A stretch of DNA of 64,000 bases from WHSW01 sp963759295 (GCA_963759295.1 CAVWYT010000004.1:98225-162224); one strand, 5' to 3'. Shown: positions 48,724 to 57,478, counted from the first letter of the stretch. The notes: generated by a model from the letters alone, not told the origin. A program made the numbers and translations.

Positions 48724-49121
48724 TGGCCCACGCGCTGTTCGTCTGCCTGCACAACGCCGGGCGCTCTCAGATGAGTCAAACCCTGTTCGAGCAGGCGAGC
48801 GAAGGCAGGCACACGGCCGCCTCAGCGGGCACGACGCCTGGCGAGCATGTTCACCCCGAGGTGGTGGAGGTCATGCGCGAAATCGGGAGTGACCTCGAAG
48901 GGCGCGTGCCGCGCAAGCTCGACCGCACTGACGCCGAGCGCGCCGACGTGGTGGTGACGATGGGCTGCGGGGACGAGTGCCCGTACATCCCCGGCAAGCG
49001 ATACATCGACTGGGATCTACCAGACCCGAAGGGCCTGCCCGTCGATGAGGTGCGCGCCATCCGCAACCAGATCGACCGTCGCGTGCGCGAGCTAGTCGCA
49101 CAGCTGGACGCCTCGGCCTGA
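48723..49121 (+). CDS. arsC: Arsenate reductase, LMW-PTP fold
   Basis: 132 residues. The P-loop is FVCLHNAGRSQMSQ (C8, R14, S15); the second cysteine region is TMGCGDECPYIPGKRYIDW (C82, C86) with DLPDPKG supplying the catalytic aspartate. The GCGDxCPyxPGKRYxDW pattern is that of actinobacterial ArsC enzymes that use mycothiol and mycoredoxin rather than thioredoxin. Reduces arsenate to arsenite, which the upstream aquaporin would export. Confidence 0.93.
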   Translation: MAHALFVCLHNAGRSQMSQTLFEQASEGRHTAASAGTTPGEHVHPEVVEVMREIGSDLEGRVPRKLDRTDAERADVVVTMGCGDECPYIPGKRYIDWDLPDPKGLPVDEVRAIRNQIDRRVRELVAQLDASA

Positions 49122-49204
49122 TTCTTTGAGCGCACCACCGCTAGCTCGGCGGGGGCATCGGCGCCAGGGCGGTGGCTGCAACAACCGGCCGGTCGATCCG
49201 GTCC

Positions 49205-49681
49205 TTAGAGGAGATCCACGAGCGCGGTGAGGAATAGCCCGAACGCGGTCCAGGTGGAAATGGCGCGGATCCAGTTGAGCTTGAAGTAGAAGCGCCGCGT
49301 CGCCTGCCAGTCCTCCGGCATGTGATCGGGATCCCACGAGAGCATCCGGTCGTAGTTTGGCTCGGCGATCCGGTTGGAGACCGCGGCGTTTCCGCCGAGG
49401 GTGAGGGCGAGCCCGATCGCGGTGAGGACGAACGGCGGGCTGCTGGCGTCACCCGTCGCGATCAGCGCGACCGCTGGCGCCACCACCATCCCGATGACGA
49501 CGATGTAGTTGAAGGGAGCTTTGCGCGCCACGGGCAGGAAGCGGCCCAGGAACCGGGCGAACTCGGGCCCGTCCATCGCTCCCATCACCTTGTGGAAGAT
49601 CAGGTTCAGCATCGCGTACAGGCCCGAGAACAGGCCGGTGAAGACCACGCTCGCGATTAGCGCCCACTCCTCTACGGACAA
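49205..49681 (-). CDS. DUF1772-like membrane protein
   Basis: 158 residues, four helices: EWALIASVVFTGLFSGLYAM, NYIVVIGMVVAPAVALIATG, PPFVLTAIGLALTLGGNAAV and a C-terminal segment after KLNWIRAISTWTAFG. The NLIFHKVMGAMDGPEFARFL loop fits DUF1772 (anthrone-oxygenase-like). TTG 49681 is chosen because AAGGGAG lies 5 bases upstream; ATG 49735 would add 18 polar residues. Function unknown. Confidence 0.72.
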   Translation of the reverse strand: MSVEEWALIASVVFTGLFSGLYAMLNLIFHKVMGAMDGPEFARFLGRFLPVARKAPFNYIVVIGMVVAPAVALIATGDASSPPFVLTAIGLALTLGGNAAVSNRIAEPNYDRMLSWDPDHMPEDWQATRRFYFKLNWIRAISTWTAFGLFLTALVDLL

Positions 49682-49783
49682 GACTTCTCCCTTGCTGCTT
49701 GGTCCCACCCTATCCCCGGCTTCTGGTCGCTTCACCGAACGTCCGGAGGGCGTTTCTTGCCCTCCCGAGGCCCTGCGGTGGGC

Positions 49784-50188
49784 TCATCCGCTCGGATGCT
49801 GTGACGGCGCGGGGGGTGCGGGGTCGAGTTGCCGTGCCAGCCAGGCGCTGAGCAGCGTTCCGGTAGCTGCTAGGCCGAGCGTGCCGGGGAAGACGCCTGG
49901 GCGCAGGTGATGGCGGGCGAGCAGGGATGCGGCCGCGTCGATGCCGTCGATCACGGCTGACGCTTCGAGCCAGCCGCGCGTGGGAGCGTCGCGCTCCAGG
50001 GCGACCTGGAGCCCGAGGCCGACTCCGAGGTCGCGGGCGCCGATCATGCGTACGAAGAGGCGCGTCCCGCCCTCGGACTCGTCACCGCCGGTCATCGTGC
50101 GTGCCACGAGGCCCGGCGCAAGGAGCGACACGACGCCGAAGGCGATCCTTCCGCGCGCCAGGGTGACCGCCAGGTCCCGTTCCTCCAT
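49784..50188 (-). CDS. DUF4267-like small membrane protein
   Basis: 134 residues with three or four helices. RGRIAFGVVSLLAPGLVART, GTRLFVRMIGARDLGVGLGL and SAVIDGIDAAASLLARH follow the R-G ... R-x-x-G-A-R-D-x-x-x-G ... D-x-x-D layout of DUF4267. Function unknown. Minus-strand TAGGAT (50201-50196) ends 7 bases before the ATG, so it is probably leaderless. Divergent from the next gene. Confidence 0.7.
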   Translation of the reverse strand: MEERDLAVTLARGRIAFGVVSLLAPGLVARTMTGGDESEGGTRLFVRMIGARDLGVGLGLQVALERDAPTRGWLEASAVIDGIDAAASLLARHHLRPGVFPGTLGLAATGTLLSAWLARQLDPAPPAPSQHPSG

Positions 50189-50245
50189 TGCGCCGATCCT
50201 ATGAGATCGACAGCCGGCGCTGACGATGCGGCGATACTCCCGGGC

Positions 50246-51583
50246 ATGGCCGATCCGGACCGACGCAGGCGGAGCCCTTCCGGCCAGCTCCGCGACGCGG
50301 CGATCTGGGGAATAGCCCTGGGCGCGGCGTCGGGCGCCGTGCTGGGCGCTGCGATCGACGGGGTCGGGGCGGGCGTGGGCGCCGTGGTCGGTGCCGCCGT
50401 ATACGCACCCGCCGAGGTGATCACCACCATGAACAGGAGCGCCGGCGAGATCAAGCCGCTCTGGCAGCGCATCTTCAGCAGCGCTCTGCTGATGGCGCTG
50501 TTCGGCTGGTTGCTGGGCCTGATCTACGGCCCCGACGAGCTCCTGCTCACCGCGATCATCAGCGGTGCACTCCTCGGTCTGCTCGGTCTACGCCCGGGAA
50601 AGGCGGCCCTCGGGCTCTTGATCGGCGCCGCTCTGGGAGTTCTGTTCCAAGCTCTCGACGCCGGTCTCGAATCTGCGCTGGTAGCAGCGGCGGTGGCGAT
50701 CGTCTACCGCGTGGCCGCCGCGATCGCCTACCGTGATCGGCCCCTGGTCCGCGTCATGGCTGAGGAGGTACCGGCGGCGGAGCTGCGATATGTGGTGCCC
50801 TTCGAGGCGCGCTCGCGCTACGTCGGCGCCGATTACGTCGAGCAGCTCGCGAAGATCCGGGGCGGCACCTTCCGCCGCAATCCGCCCGACGTCGGAATTC
50901 TCGCCTCGCTCGACAGCTTGAACGGGCCGACCTTCGACCCGGGCCGGGTGCACCCGCTGATCCGCGAGTTCTACGAGCACACCAGCCGCTTCAAGCTCTC
51001 GATCATTCCCGAGTGGCGGCGCTGGATGAAGCCCGGATACGAGATCTTCAAGTTGCTGGTCGCGCAGCCGCTCGGGCAGGCCGCGATCCCGTCCAACATC
51101 GAAGAGGCCCAGCGGGGAATGATCAGCACGATCGACACGATCACCCTGGACGCCAACGAGGCGATCGACATCCGGGGCTGGATCCGGACCTACGCGGACT
51201 CGGGCAAGCCGATCTACATCGGCATCTACACGAGCTTCAGACACGAGGGCCGCGGCTATGTGAGCGTCGGCTTCCCGATCCCAAGCGCCAACTTCACCGC
51301 CACCCTGCTTCCCCAGAACGCCGGTGAGCACGACTTTGTACTGGCGTCGCGGACCGAGCTCGCATTTACGGGCCACTACCTGAGCTCCGTCGACAGCGAG
51401 AGAGACGCGCTGACCGTTCTCAAGCTGCTCTATTTCCAGGAACACATCTTCGTCTACGTCGCCGAAGGCGAGCTGAAGACAGACCACAGCTTCTACCTGG
51501 CCGGACAGCGATTCCTCACCCTCCACTACGAGATCGAACGCCTTGCCGTGGCTGCGCACGGTGACTTAGCGGACGTCGAGTAG
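50246..51583 (+). CDS. Large protein with glycine-zipper membrane N-terminus, unknown function
   Basis: 445 residues, not recognised. The first 160 are membrane segments full of small residues (WGIALGAASGAVLGAAIDG, GLRPGKAALGLLIGAALG). The remaining 270 look like a soluble, beta-rich domain (YVVPFEARSRYVGADYVEQL, SLNGPTFDPGRVHPLIREFY, SGKPIYIGIYTSFRHEGRG, AGQRFLTLHYEIERLA). GATACT (50233-50238) ends 7 bases before ATG 50246, preferred over ATG 50201. Likely a membrane-anchored enzyme or binding protein. Confidence 0.7.
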   Translation: MADPDRRRRSPSGQLRDAAIWGIALGAASGAVLGAAIDGVGAGVGAVVGAAVYAPAEVITTMNRSAGEIKPLWQRIFSSALLMALFGWLLGLIYGPDELLLTAIISGALLGLLGLRPGKAALGLLIGAALGVLFQALDAGLESALVAAAVAIVYRVAAAIAYRDRPLVRVMAEEVPAAELRYVVPFEARSRYVGADYVEQLAKIRGGTFRRNPPDVGILASLDSLNGPTFDPGRVHPLIREFYEHTSRFKLSIIPEWRRWMKPGYEIFKLLVAQPLGQAAIPSNIEEAQRGMISTIDTITLDANEAIDIRGWIRTYADSGKPIYIGIYTSFRHEGRGYVSVGFPIPSANFTATLLPQNAGEHDFVLASRTELAFTGHYLSSVDSERDALTVLKLLYFQEHIFVYVAEGELKTDHSFYLAGQRFLTLHYEIERLAVAAHGDLADVE

Positions 51584-51633
51584 AGTCGCCTCGAAGGAGA
51601 CGCTCTTTCCCCTCAGCGATACTGTGCAGAACT

Positions 51634-52023
51634 GTGTCGCAAGGGAATGTCGCAGTCGCGCGCCGATGGGTCGAACTGTTCAATGAGCGGGACGACGTTG
51701 ACGAGTTTCTCTCGCTGCACGACCCCGAGGTTGAGCTCCAAACCCCAGCCGGCCCTCGCCTGCGCGGTCACGACCAGGTGCGCGATTGGTTTGAAGCGGG
51801 ATATGAGAACGTGCGGCCACGAATCATCCCGGAGCGCTTCCTAGCAGGAGGCGACACCGTGGTCGGGCTCGGGAGAATCGAGGTTCGATGGATCGAATCC
51901 GGTGAAGTCGCTCACGAGGGCGAGAGCGCGGGGGCCTACTGGTTTCGCGACGGCAAGATCATCACCTGGCAGCCGTTTGAGACTCATGCCGCCGCACTTG
52001 AACAGACTGGCCTAGGGGAGTAA
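51634..52023 (+). CDS. SnoaL/NTF2-like protein
   Basis: 129 residues with the small cone-shaped fold pattern: VAVARRWVELFNERDDVDEFL, LHDPEVELQTPAGPRLRGHD, VRDWFEAGYENV, and YWFRDGKIITWQPFETHAAAL. Members are ketosteroid-isomerase-like enzymes or ligand-binding proteins; the substrate cannot be told. GTG start with TACTGT at 51620-51625, 8 bases upstream. Confidence 0.82.
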   Translation: MSQGNVAVARRWVELFNERDDVDEFLSLHDPEVELQTPAGPRLRGHDQVRDWFEAGYENVRPRIIPERFLAGGDTVVGLGRIEVRWIESGEVAHEGESAGAYWFRDGKIITWQPFETHAAALEQTGLGE

Positions 52024-52067
52024 GTCCTCAACTACGCTCGCGGGAGCCAGTCGCTCGAAGCTGCCAG

Positions 52068-52766
52068 TCAGCGAGCGCGTAATCCGCAGACGATGGCGCA
52101 GAGCCCGCGCCGCCAGAAGCACTCGACCTCGTCGAAGCCCGCGTCGCGCAGCGCGCCCAGCTCAGCGTCCAGAGGGAAATATCGGTCCTCGTCCGCCCAC
52201 GAGGCGAAATGGCCGCGCGCCTCGGCATCGGCGATCCCGTAATCAGCCATCCGAGCCGCCATGCGGTCGAACACGAGGCCGTTGAGTCGCGCATCCTCTG
52301 TGACCGCGGCGTCGAGATTGAGCAGCACCCCGCCGGGCGAGAGCGTGTCGTGAATCGCGCGGTAGAGGCCCGTCTTTGCGCCGAGGTCATGGACGTGGTG
52401 CAGCGCCAGGGAGGCGATCACGGCGTCCGCGGCGGGCAGCGGATCGAGGAAGCTGCCCTCGCAAAAGGCGACCCGATCCGCGAATCGCTCCAGCCGGCTG
52501 CGGGCCTCGTCAAGCATGTCGGTGTCGACGTCGAGGACGGTCACGCGGACGCCGGGTAGCCCCTCGAGCACCGCCGACGAAAGCGCGCCCGTTCCACCGC
52601 CGAGGTCCAGGATGTGCCCGTCGGCTGGCGCGAGCGCGGCAAGCAGCTCGACCCCTGTCGTGATCATGTCGTCGTAGTCCGGGATCAACCGCCGGATCTG
52701 GACGTCGTAGCCCGCCGCATCGACGTCCAGATGACGTTTGACGGAGTGCGTCTCCCCCGCGGACAT
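52068..52766 (-). CDS. Class I SAM-dependent methyltransferase
   Basis: 232 residues. Motif I HILDLGGGTGALSSAVLEGL, acidic loop VTVLDVDTDMLDEARSRLE, AVIASLALHHVHDLGAK and a motif V-like GGVLLNLDAAV. Small-molecule methyltransferase of unknown substrate. Minus-strand TAAGCT (52780-52775) ends 8 bases before ATG 52766, so that start is preferred to the ATG at 52793. Confidence 0.82.
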   Translation of the reverse strand: MSAGETHSVKRHLDVDAAGYDVQIRRLIPDYDDMITTGVELLAALAPADGHILDLGGGTGALSSAVLEGLPGVRVTVLDVDTDMLDEARSRLERFADRVAFCEGSFLDPLPAADAVIASLALHHVHDLGAKTGLYRAIHDTLSPGGVLLNLDAAVTEDARLNGLVFDRMAARMADYGIADAEARGHFASWADEDRYFPLDAELGALRDAGFDEVECFWRRGLCAIVCGLRAR

Positions 52767-52803
52767 TGCGGGCGAGCTTACCGCGGGCAGCATCGATGAC
52801 GAC

Positions 52804-52831
52804 GCGGGATTTCGCTCAGATCAGCCGCTCT
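52804..52831 (+). repeat. Second attachment-site-like copy of the tRNA-Gly end
   Basis: GGGATTTCGCTC followed by two variable bases and ATCAGCCGCT (52806-52829) matches the copy at 46787-46809 in all but two bases. The ATCAGCCGCT part matches the tRNA-Gly 3' end. It ends the second accessory block. Confidence 0.5.
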
Positions 52832-52985
52832 TCACAGCGGCCTTCTACGGCGGTATTAGCCGTGAGCCGCGCAACGAGCGCACGATTCGAGGTGCGGGAC
52901 TTCCGTCATCGCTGGTGACAGGTTTCCGTCTCCGGACCGGTGGGTCCCATCCAGGTCGACCTCCGTGGCGGCATGATGACCGCGG

Positions 52986-53828
52986 ATGAGTCCCATCCTT
53001 GCCCTTCTGGTCATCGTCGCGGCGACGGCAGTCTCCGTCGTAGCGATGCTCCTGGTTCGCCGGCACGCGCCCGAGGGAAGCGTGTTCGCCGATGGTGACC
53101 GCGCCGCGGGTGGGTTCGGGGTCCTGGCGACTGGCTTCTCGGTCCTGCTCGGGCTGATCGTCTTCCTGGCCTTCACGAGCTATGACGACTCCCGCAGCGG
53201 GGCCGAGGCGGAGGCGATTTCGGTCCGCGAGCAGTTCGAGACCGCGCAGTTTCTGCCCGCCGAGGTCCGGGTCGAGCTCGGCAATGAGCTGGTCTGCTAC
53301 GCGAGATCGATCGTCCACCTCGAATGGCCGGCGCTCGAGGCCGGGACCGAGGCGGACGTCGCCAACCCGTGGACCCTGGAGCTGTTTCGGACCCTGAGGA
53401 CCACGAATCCTCGGACTAACGCTCAGGGATCCGCGTATGACCAATGGCTGGACCACACCGTCGATCGCGAGCAGGGCCGAAGTGACCGCATCCACGGCGC
53501 CGTGGGGATCATCCCTGGACCCCTCTGGTTCGTCCTCCTGTTCATCTCCGTCATCATCTTCGCCTACGTTCTGTTCTTCGCCGATAGCGGTGAGCGTGCG
53601 AAGAGCCAGGCGATGCTCATGGGTTCGGTCACCGCCGTAATCACGGCGATGCTCCTCCTCATCCAGTTCCTCGATGATCCATACCGCGACGATGTCGGGG
53701 GCCTGCAGCCGGTCGCGATGGAGCGCACCTTGAGGATTCTGGAGCAGGAGCGCAGCCTTACGGGGCAAACCGGCCGGTTGCCGTGCGATGCCGAAGGCAG
53801 GTCGGTGGGCGGCCGGTCGTCGACCTGA
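52986..53828 (+). CDS. DUF4239 (bestrophin-like) membrane protein, first copy
   Basis: 280 residues. N-terminal helices (ILALLVIVAATAVSVVAMLL; GVLATGFSVLLGLIVFLAFT), a soluble helical middle with SYDDSRSGAEAEAISVREQF, and two C-terminal helices (WFVLLFISVIIFAYVLFFAD; MLMGSVTAVITAMLLLIQFL) ending DDPYRDDVGGLQP. This order is typical of DUF4239. Followed by a diverged paralogue 50 bases on. Ion-channel activity is suggested only by distant bestrophin likeness. Confidence 0.82.
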   Translation: MSPILALLVIVAATAVSVVAMLLVRRHAPEGSVFADGDRAAGGFGVLATGFSVLLGLIVFLAFTSYDDSRSGAEAEAISVREQFETAQFLPAEVRVELGNELVCYARSIVHLEWPALEAGTEADVANPWTLELFRTLRTTNPRTNAQGSAYDQWLDHTVDREQGRSDRIHGAVGIIPGPLWFVLLFISVIIFAYVLFFADSGERAKSQAMLMGSVTAVITAMLLLIQFLDDPYRDDVGGLQPVAMERTLRILEQERSLTGQTGRLPCDAEGRSVGGRSST

Positions 53829-53878
53829 GCGGCGCTGCGCCGTCCCCGGCATCCGAGCTCTGACCTAGGCTCGGCGCC

Positions 53879-54670
53879 ATTCTCTTCGATCTCACGACCG
53901 CAGAACTCGCGCTGGTGCTGTTCGGCGTGACCTTCGGTGCGACGGCTATCGGAGCGTTCGTCGGCCGCCGGGTGCACCACCTGTCCGAGAGCCTGAGCGA
54001 GCCGTTCGGCATTCTGCAGGGGGCGATGCTCGGCGTCGTCGGGCTGATCCTCGCCTTCGGCCTGTCGCTGGCGCTGTCTCGCTACGAGGACCGACGCGCC
54101 GCGATCGTCGACGAGGCGAACAAGATCGGCACCACCTATCTGCGCGCACAGACATTGGCCGAGCCGGTTCGCAGCCGCTCGCTGCACCTGCTCGTCGTCT
54201 ACACGCAGAGCGCAGTCCGGCTCTCCGAGTACGTGCCGGGCAGCGCTGCGGAGGACGCCGTCGTGGCGCACGAGGAGCGGCTCCAACGCCGCCTCTGGGC
54301 GCTCGCGGGACAAGCGCTCGACGCCGCGCCGACAGCGAGCGCTCCACGGCTCTATGTCGAGACACTGAACGAGATGATCGATGCCCAAACCACCCGGGTC
54401 GCGGCCCTCAACAACCAGGTTCCTGGTGCCGTCTTTTACCTCGAGCTAATCGGCGCGTCGATCGCTCTCGGGTTGCTCGCCGCCTACCTGGCGCTCGTCG
54501 GCCGTGGCCTCGCCGGCGTGCTGCTCGCCTCCGCGCTGGTGGCGTTCCTTCTCTTCGTCACCGCCGACCTCGACCGCCCGACTCGCGGCCTGATCGAGAT
54601 CCCCGACACCGTTCTCACCGAACAACTGGAGTCGATGACGCTGCCTCCGGCGGCGACCGGTCCCGACTAA
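53879..54670 (+). CDS. DUF4239-like membrane protein, second copy
   Basis: About 263 residues with the same layout as its neighbour: FGVTFGATAIGAFVGRRV, then GVVGLILAFGLSLALSRYEDRR, a helical middle (EANKIGTTYLRAQTL), and two C-terminal helices (LIGASIALGLLAAYLALVG; VLLASALVAFLLFVTADLD) with DRPTRGLIEIP. The first ordinary start is GTG 53915, but LFDLTTAELALV just before it looks like the real N-terminus. ATT 53879 lies 7 bases after the TAGGCT box at 53866-53871, so ATT is proposed as start. Confidence 0.78.
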   Translation: MLFDLTTAELALVLFGVTFGATAIGAFVGRRVHHLSESLSEPFGILQGAMLGVVGLILAFGLSLALSRYEDRRAAIVDEANKIGTTYLRAQTLAEPVRSRSLHLLVVYTQSAVRLSEYVPGSAAEDAVVAHEERLQRRLWALAGQALDAAPTASAPRLYVETLNEMIDAQTTRVAALNNQVPGAVFYLELIGASIALGLLAAYLALVGRGLAGVLLASALVAFLLFVTADLDRPTRGLIEIPDTVLTEQLESMTLPPAATGPD

Positions 54671-54708
54671 GGCCCAGCGAGCAGCCAGCCCGGGGCGCCT
54701 GGGGCCGC

Positions 54709-55656
54709 TCACAGGATGGCGATCGGATTCACGGGTGACCCTGTCCCGCCGATGACGCGTAGCGGCGCCGCCAGAAAGAGGAACTCCCAGCGCCCCTCTC
54801 GCTCGCACACGGCGACGAGACCCTCGAATTGGAGGTAGTCGAGTAGGTGTACACCCATCGCGTTCAGCGTCAACGCATGGATTGGGAACTCGATTCCCTC
54901 GGTCGTGCTCGGGGTCGTGTCGCTGTTGCCATCCGATCCGAGCGCGGCAATCCGCCGCTCGGCCAGGAGGGGGACGCAGGTCGGGTGCAGCCCCGCCTTG
55001 GCGCTGTCGGTGTCCCAGGGGCCGAGCTCGGCATGGCGCCGCGCTTGCCCGGTCCGCACGAGCAGAATGTCACCCTCCGCGACCGTCACCCGCTGCTCGC
55101 GCTCGCAACCCTCAAGCTCGTCAGGGAAGATGTGCTCGCCGGGCTCGAGCCAGGGGACGCCGCGCAGCCGAGGCAGGTCGAGCAGCACGCCGCGCCCGAT
55201 GAGGCCATCCTTGAGGGCCCCGATGGCATCGGCGGTCGCTCCCTCGGGAGTCAGCGAGGCGGTCGGCCTGCCGTTGTAGAGGGCCCCGTCGAAGGCGACG
55301 TGGCAGAGCGCGTCGATGTGGCTGTGGGACGGGTTGTGGTAGTCGGCCCCGACGTAGTCCTTGGCGAAGCGGAGGGTGCCGGATCCGATGTCCTCATCGC
55401 CCAGCATGGTCATTCGGTGATCCACCGGAGCGGGATTGTCGATCCCCAGCTGTGTGTTCATCGGCAGACTGAGCGTCACGGTTTCCCCGGTGCGAACGAG
55501 TCGCACGGCGTCGAGGACCCGGGCGGGGGTGAGGTAGTTGAGGGCGCCCCGCTCGTCGTCCGTGCCCCAGCGCCCCCAGCTGGAGACTGTCTCGAACAGC
55601 TCCCGGAACTCGCCGGCAGTCAACTCGTCTCGGCGCCCTTCACCCAGAGTGCTCAT
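54709..55656 (-). CDS. Cyclase-family (kynurenine-formamidase-like) hydrolase
   Basis: 315 residues. The metal-binding SHSHIDALCHVAFDG matches the H-x-x-H-x-D-x-x-x-H layout of the family, with DERGALNYLTP near the start and GVLLDLPRL, GDILLVRTGQ further on. Members hydrolyse formyl-kynurenine, lactams or similar amides; the substrate is not clear. AGGAAAGG lies upstream of the ATG. Confidence 0.85.
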   Translation of the reverse strand: MSTLGEGRRDELTAGEFRELFETVSSWGRWGTDDERGALNYLTPARVLDAVRLVRTGETVTLSLPMNTQLGIDNPAPVDHRMTMLGDEDIGSGTLRFAKDYVGADYHNPSHSHIDALCHVAFDGALYNGRPTASLTPEGATADAIGALKDGLIGRGVLLDLPRLRGVPWLEPGEHIFPDELEGCEREQRVTVAEGDILLVRTGQARRHAELGPWDTDSAKAGLHPTCVPLLAERRIAALGSDGNSDTTPSTTEGIEFPIHALTLNAMGVHLLDYLQFEGLVAVCEREGRWEFLFLAAPLRVIGGTGSPVNPIAIL

Positions 55657-55674
55657 TGCGTCGCGGCCCTTTCC

Positions 55675-56583
55675 TCAAGTGTCGGGGGTTCCCTCGCGCC
55701 TTGCGAGCGCGCGCCGGCGCAGGGCGCGTTGAACGATGAGCGTGACCGAAGCGCCGAGCACGAGCATTACCACGTTCGTGCAGAGGACCGCCAGGGCCCC
55801 GCCGACGTTCCCGATCTCGCCCAGCCCGAGCTCAACCCCGAGGTAGGCGGCTGCGGGAATGGTCGTTACCGAGATCGCCACTCCCACGCCTGAGCTGGCG
55901 CGGGTCTCAAGCGCCAGCATGCCGGCGACGCCGGCGGCCAGCGCCACGGCGATCGTTTCGTCATTGACCGTCGTCAGCGTCCCCAGCACCGTCGCATCGA
56001 GATTGAGGCCCGATGGGATCAGATCGAGCACATCCTGCGCCAGCGCGGCCGCGGCTGCCGCGACGCTCGCGAGCGCAAGGCCAACGCCGAGCGTCAGCAG
56101 GGCCCTGCCCGCGAGACCGACACGGCGGCTCACCAACCCCACAGCGATCGAGGTGATCGGCAAGAGGTCGGGGCTAACCGCCATCGCGCCGACGATCAGA
56201 ATGGCGCTGCGCTCGATCACTCCGTAGCAGCCGATCACGCCCGCCACGGACATGAACGCCAGGTAGCGCGCGATCGGTCGTGCGTTGAGCCAGGCCATGC
56301 CGAGCACGTCCTCCCACACGAGACTCACCTCAGGGCGCTCGGTGGCCGACGGTCCGACAACCTCGACCCGCGTCAACGTGATGTCGGCGTCGGGGACACC
56401 GAGCCGCCGCAGCTCCTCCAACAGCCGGTCGACCGCCCGCGGACGTGCCGCGGCCGACACGATGGAATGCTCTGCTCGAGTCGCCTCGACCAGCCTCACG
56501 CGGCTGACACCCTCGGCCGCCTCGAGCGACTCCGCGACCGCGGTCATAGCCGCCGACCGCCCGAAGACCTCGAGGTTGATCAT
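55675..56583 (-). CDS. DUF389 membrane protein
   Basis: 302 residues. A soluble N-terminal ferredoxin-like domain (about 1-90) is followed by six helices with ILIVGAMAVSPDLLPITSIA (the family's GAMxxSP loop) and TLTTVNDETIAVALAAGVAG. Function unknown; a transport role has been proposed for the family. Minus-strand TAGGCT (56596-56591) ends 7 bases before ATG 56583, which is preferred to the longer frame from 56679. Confidence 0.87.
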   Translation of the reverse strand: MINLEVFGRSAAMTAVAESLEAAEGVSRVRLVEATRAEHSIVSAAARPRAVDRLLEELRRLGVPDADITLTRVEVVGPSATERPEVSLVWEDVLGMAWLNARPIARYLAFMSVAGVIGCYGVIERSAILIVGAMAVSPDLLPITSIAVGLVSRRVGLAGRALLTLGVGLALASVAAAAAALAQDVLDLIPSGLNLDATVLGTLTTVNDETIAVALAAGVAGMLALETRASSGVGVAISVTTIPAAAYLGVELGLGEIGNVGGALAVLCTNVVMLVLGASVTLIVQRALRRRALARREGTPDT

Positions 56584-56627
56584 CGGCGCGAGCCTAACGC
56601 GGCCGAGGTCACGCGGTTTGCGCCGCG

Positions 56628-57455
56628 TCAGCCTGGCTCGCGGAGCTGCCCCGCGTAGGGTCCGCGGCCCGTCATGCACGCCGCGCCGCAGCGGGCCGCC
56701 AACGCCAGGGCTTCCCGGGGCGCACGGCCCTCTCCGAGTGCGTAGGTCAGACCGGCGGCGAAGGAGTCGCCGGCGCCATAGGCATCGACAGGAGGACCCA
56801 CCAGAGGCGCCGCCGCCCAGCTGCCGGTACTGCCGTCCGCGGTTTCGAAGGTGCCACCGTCGGCGCCGTCGGTGCGTACGACCAAGAGCGGCGGCGGGTT
56901 GAGATCGCCGGACCCGTAGCGTTCGCCCTGGTCGCGCGCGCTCGCGACCAGTGCGTCGAGCTGCACCCCAGCCTCGGCGAGAGGATTGATCGCCCGCACG
57001 GTGGAGACGAGCTTGCCAGCGGCTCGCGCCGCCCGGACCGCGCCTGCGTCGCCCGCGGTCAGGTAGATCGCATCGACATCCTCGAGCTCGGCCCAGGGCA
57101 GTGGGTCGTCCCCGCGTGGTCCGAGACGCTCGCCCAGCGTCGTGATCGTGCGCTCGGCGCCGGCATCCAGGTGGACGAAACCCCTCCGCTGCGGCTCGGA
57201 TCGCCAGCTCGCCTCGACGCGAACGCCGAACGCCTCCAGCTCCCGCCGTGCCCTGTGCCCGAGAACGTCATCGCCAAGCGCGGTTAGAAAGAGGCACTCG
57301 CCCGCCAGGCGTGCGAGCTGAACAGCAGCGACCGCCCCGCCTCCTCCGGGTTCCTCCCAGGCCTCGAGCGCGTGAACGATCTCGCCGGGCTCCGGCACAC
57401 GCTCCACCCGAGCGAATTCGGTCCACTCCACGTGCCCGACGACAGCAACCCTCAT
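56628..57455 (-). CDS. PfkB/ribokinase-family sugar kinase
   Basis: 275 residues: MRVAVVGHVEWTEFARVERV, EEPGGGGAVAAVQLARL (substrate-binding GG), and the catalytic PVDAYGAGDSFAAGLTYAL with the general-base aspartate. Phosphorylates a sugar or nucleoside; substrate not assigned. Divergent from the dehydrogenase gene across 23 bases. Confidence 0.88.
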   Translation of the reverse strand: MRVAVVGHVEWTEFARVERVPEPGEIVHALEAWEEPGGGGAVAAVQLARLAGECLFLTALGDDVLGHRARRELEAFGVRVEASWRSEPQRRGFVHLDAGAERTITTLGERLGPRGDDPLPWAELEDVDAIYLTAGDAGAVRAARAAGKLVSTVRAINPLAEAGVQLDALVASARDQGERYGSGDLNPPPLLVVRTDGADGGTFETADGSTGSWAAAPLVGPPVDAYGAGDSFAAGLTYALGEGRAPREALALAARCGAACMTGRGPYAGQLREPG

Positions 57456-57478
57456 CGGGCTGGGTAGTCTCGCACGCG

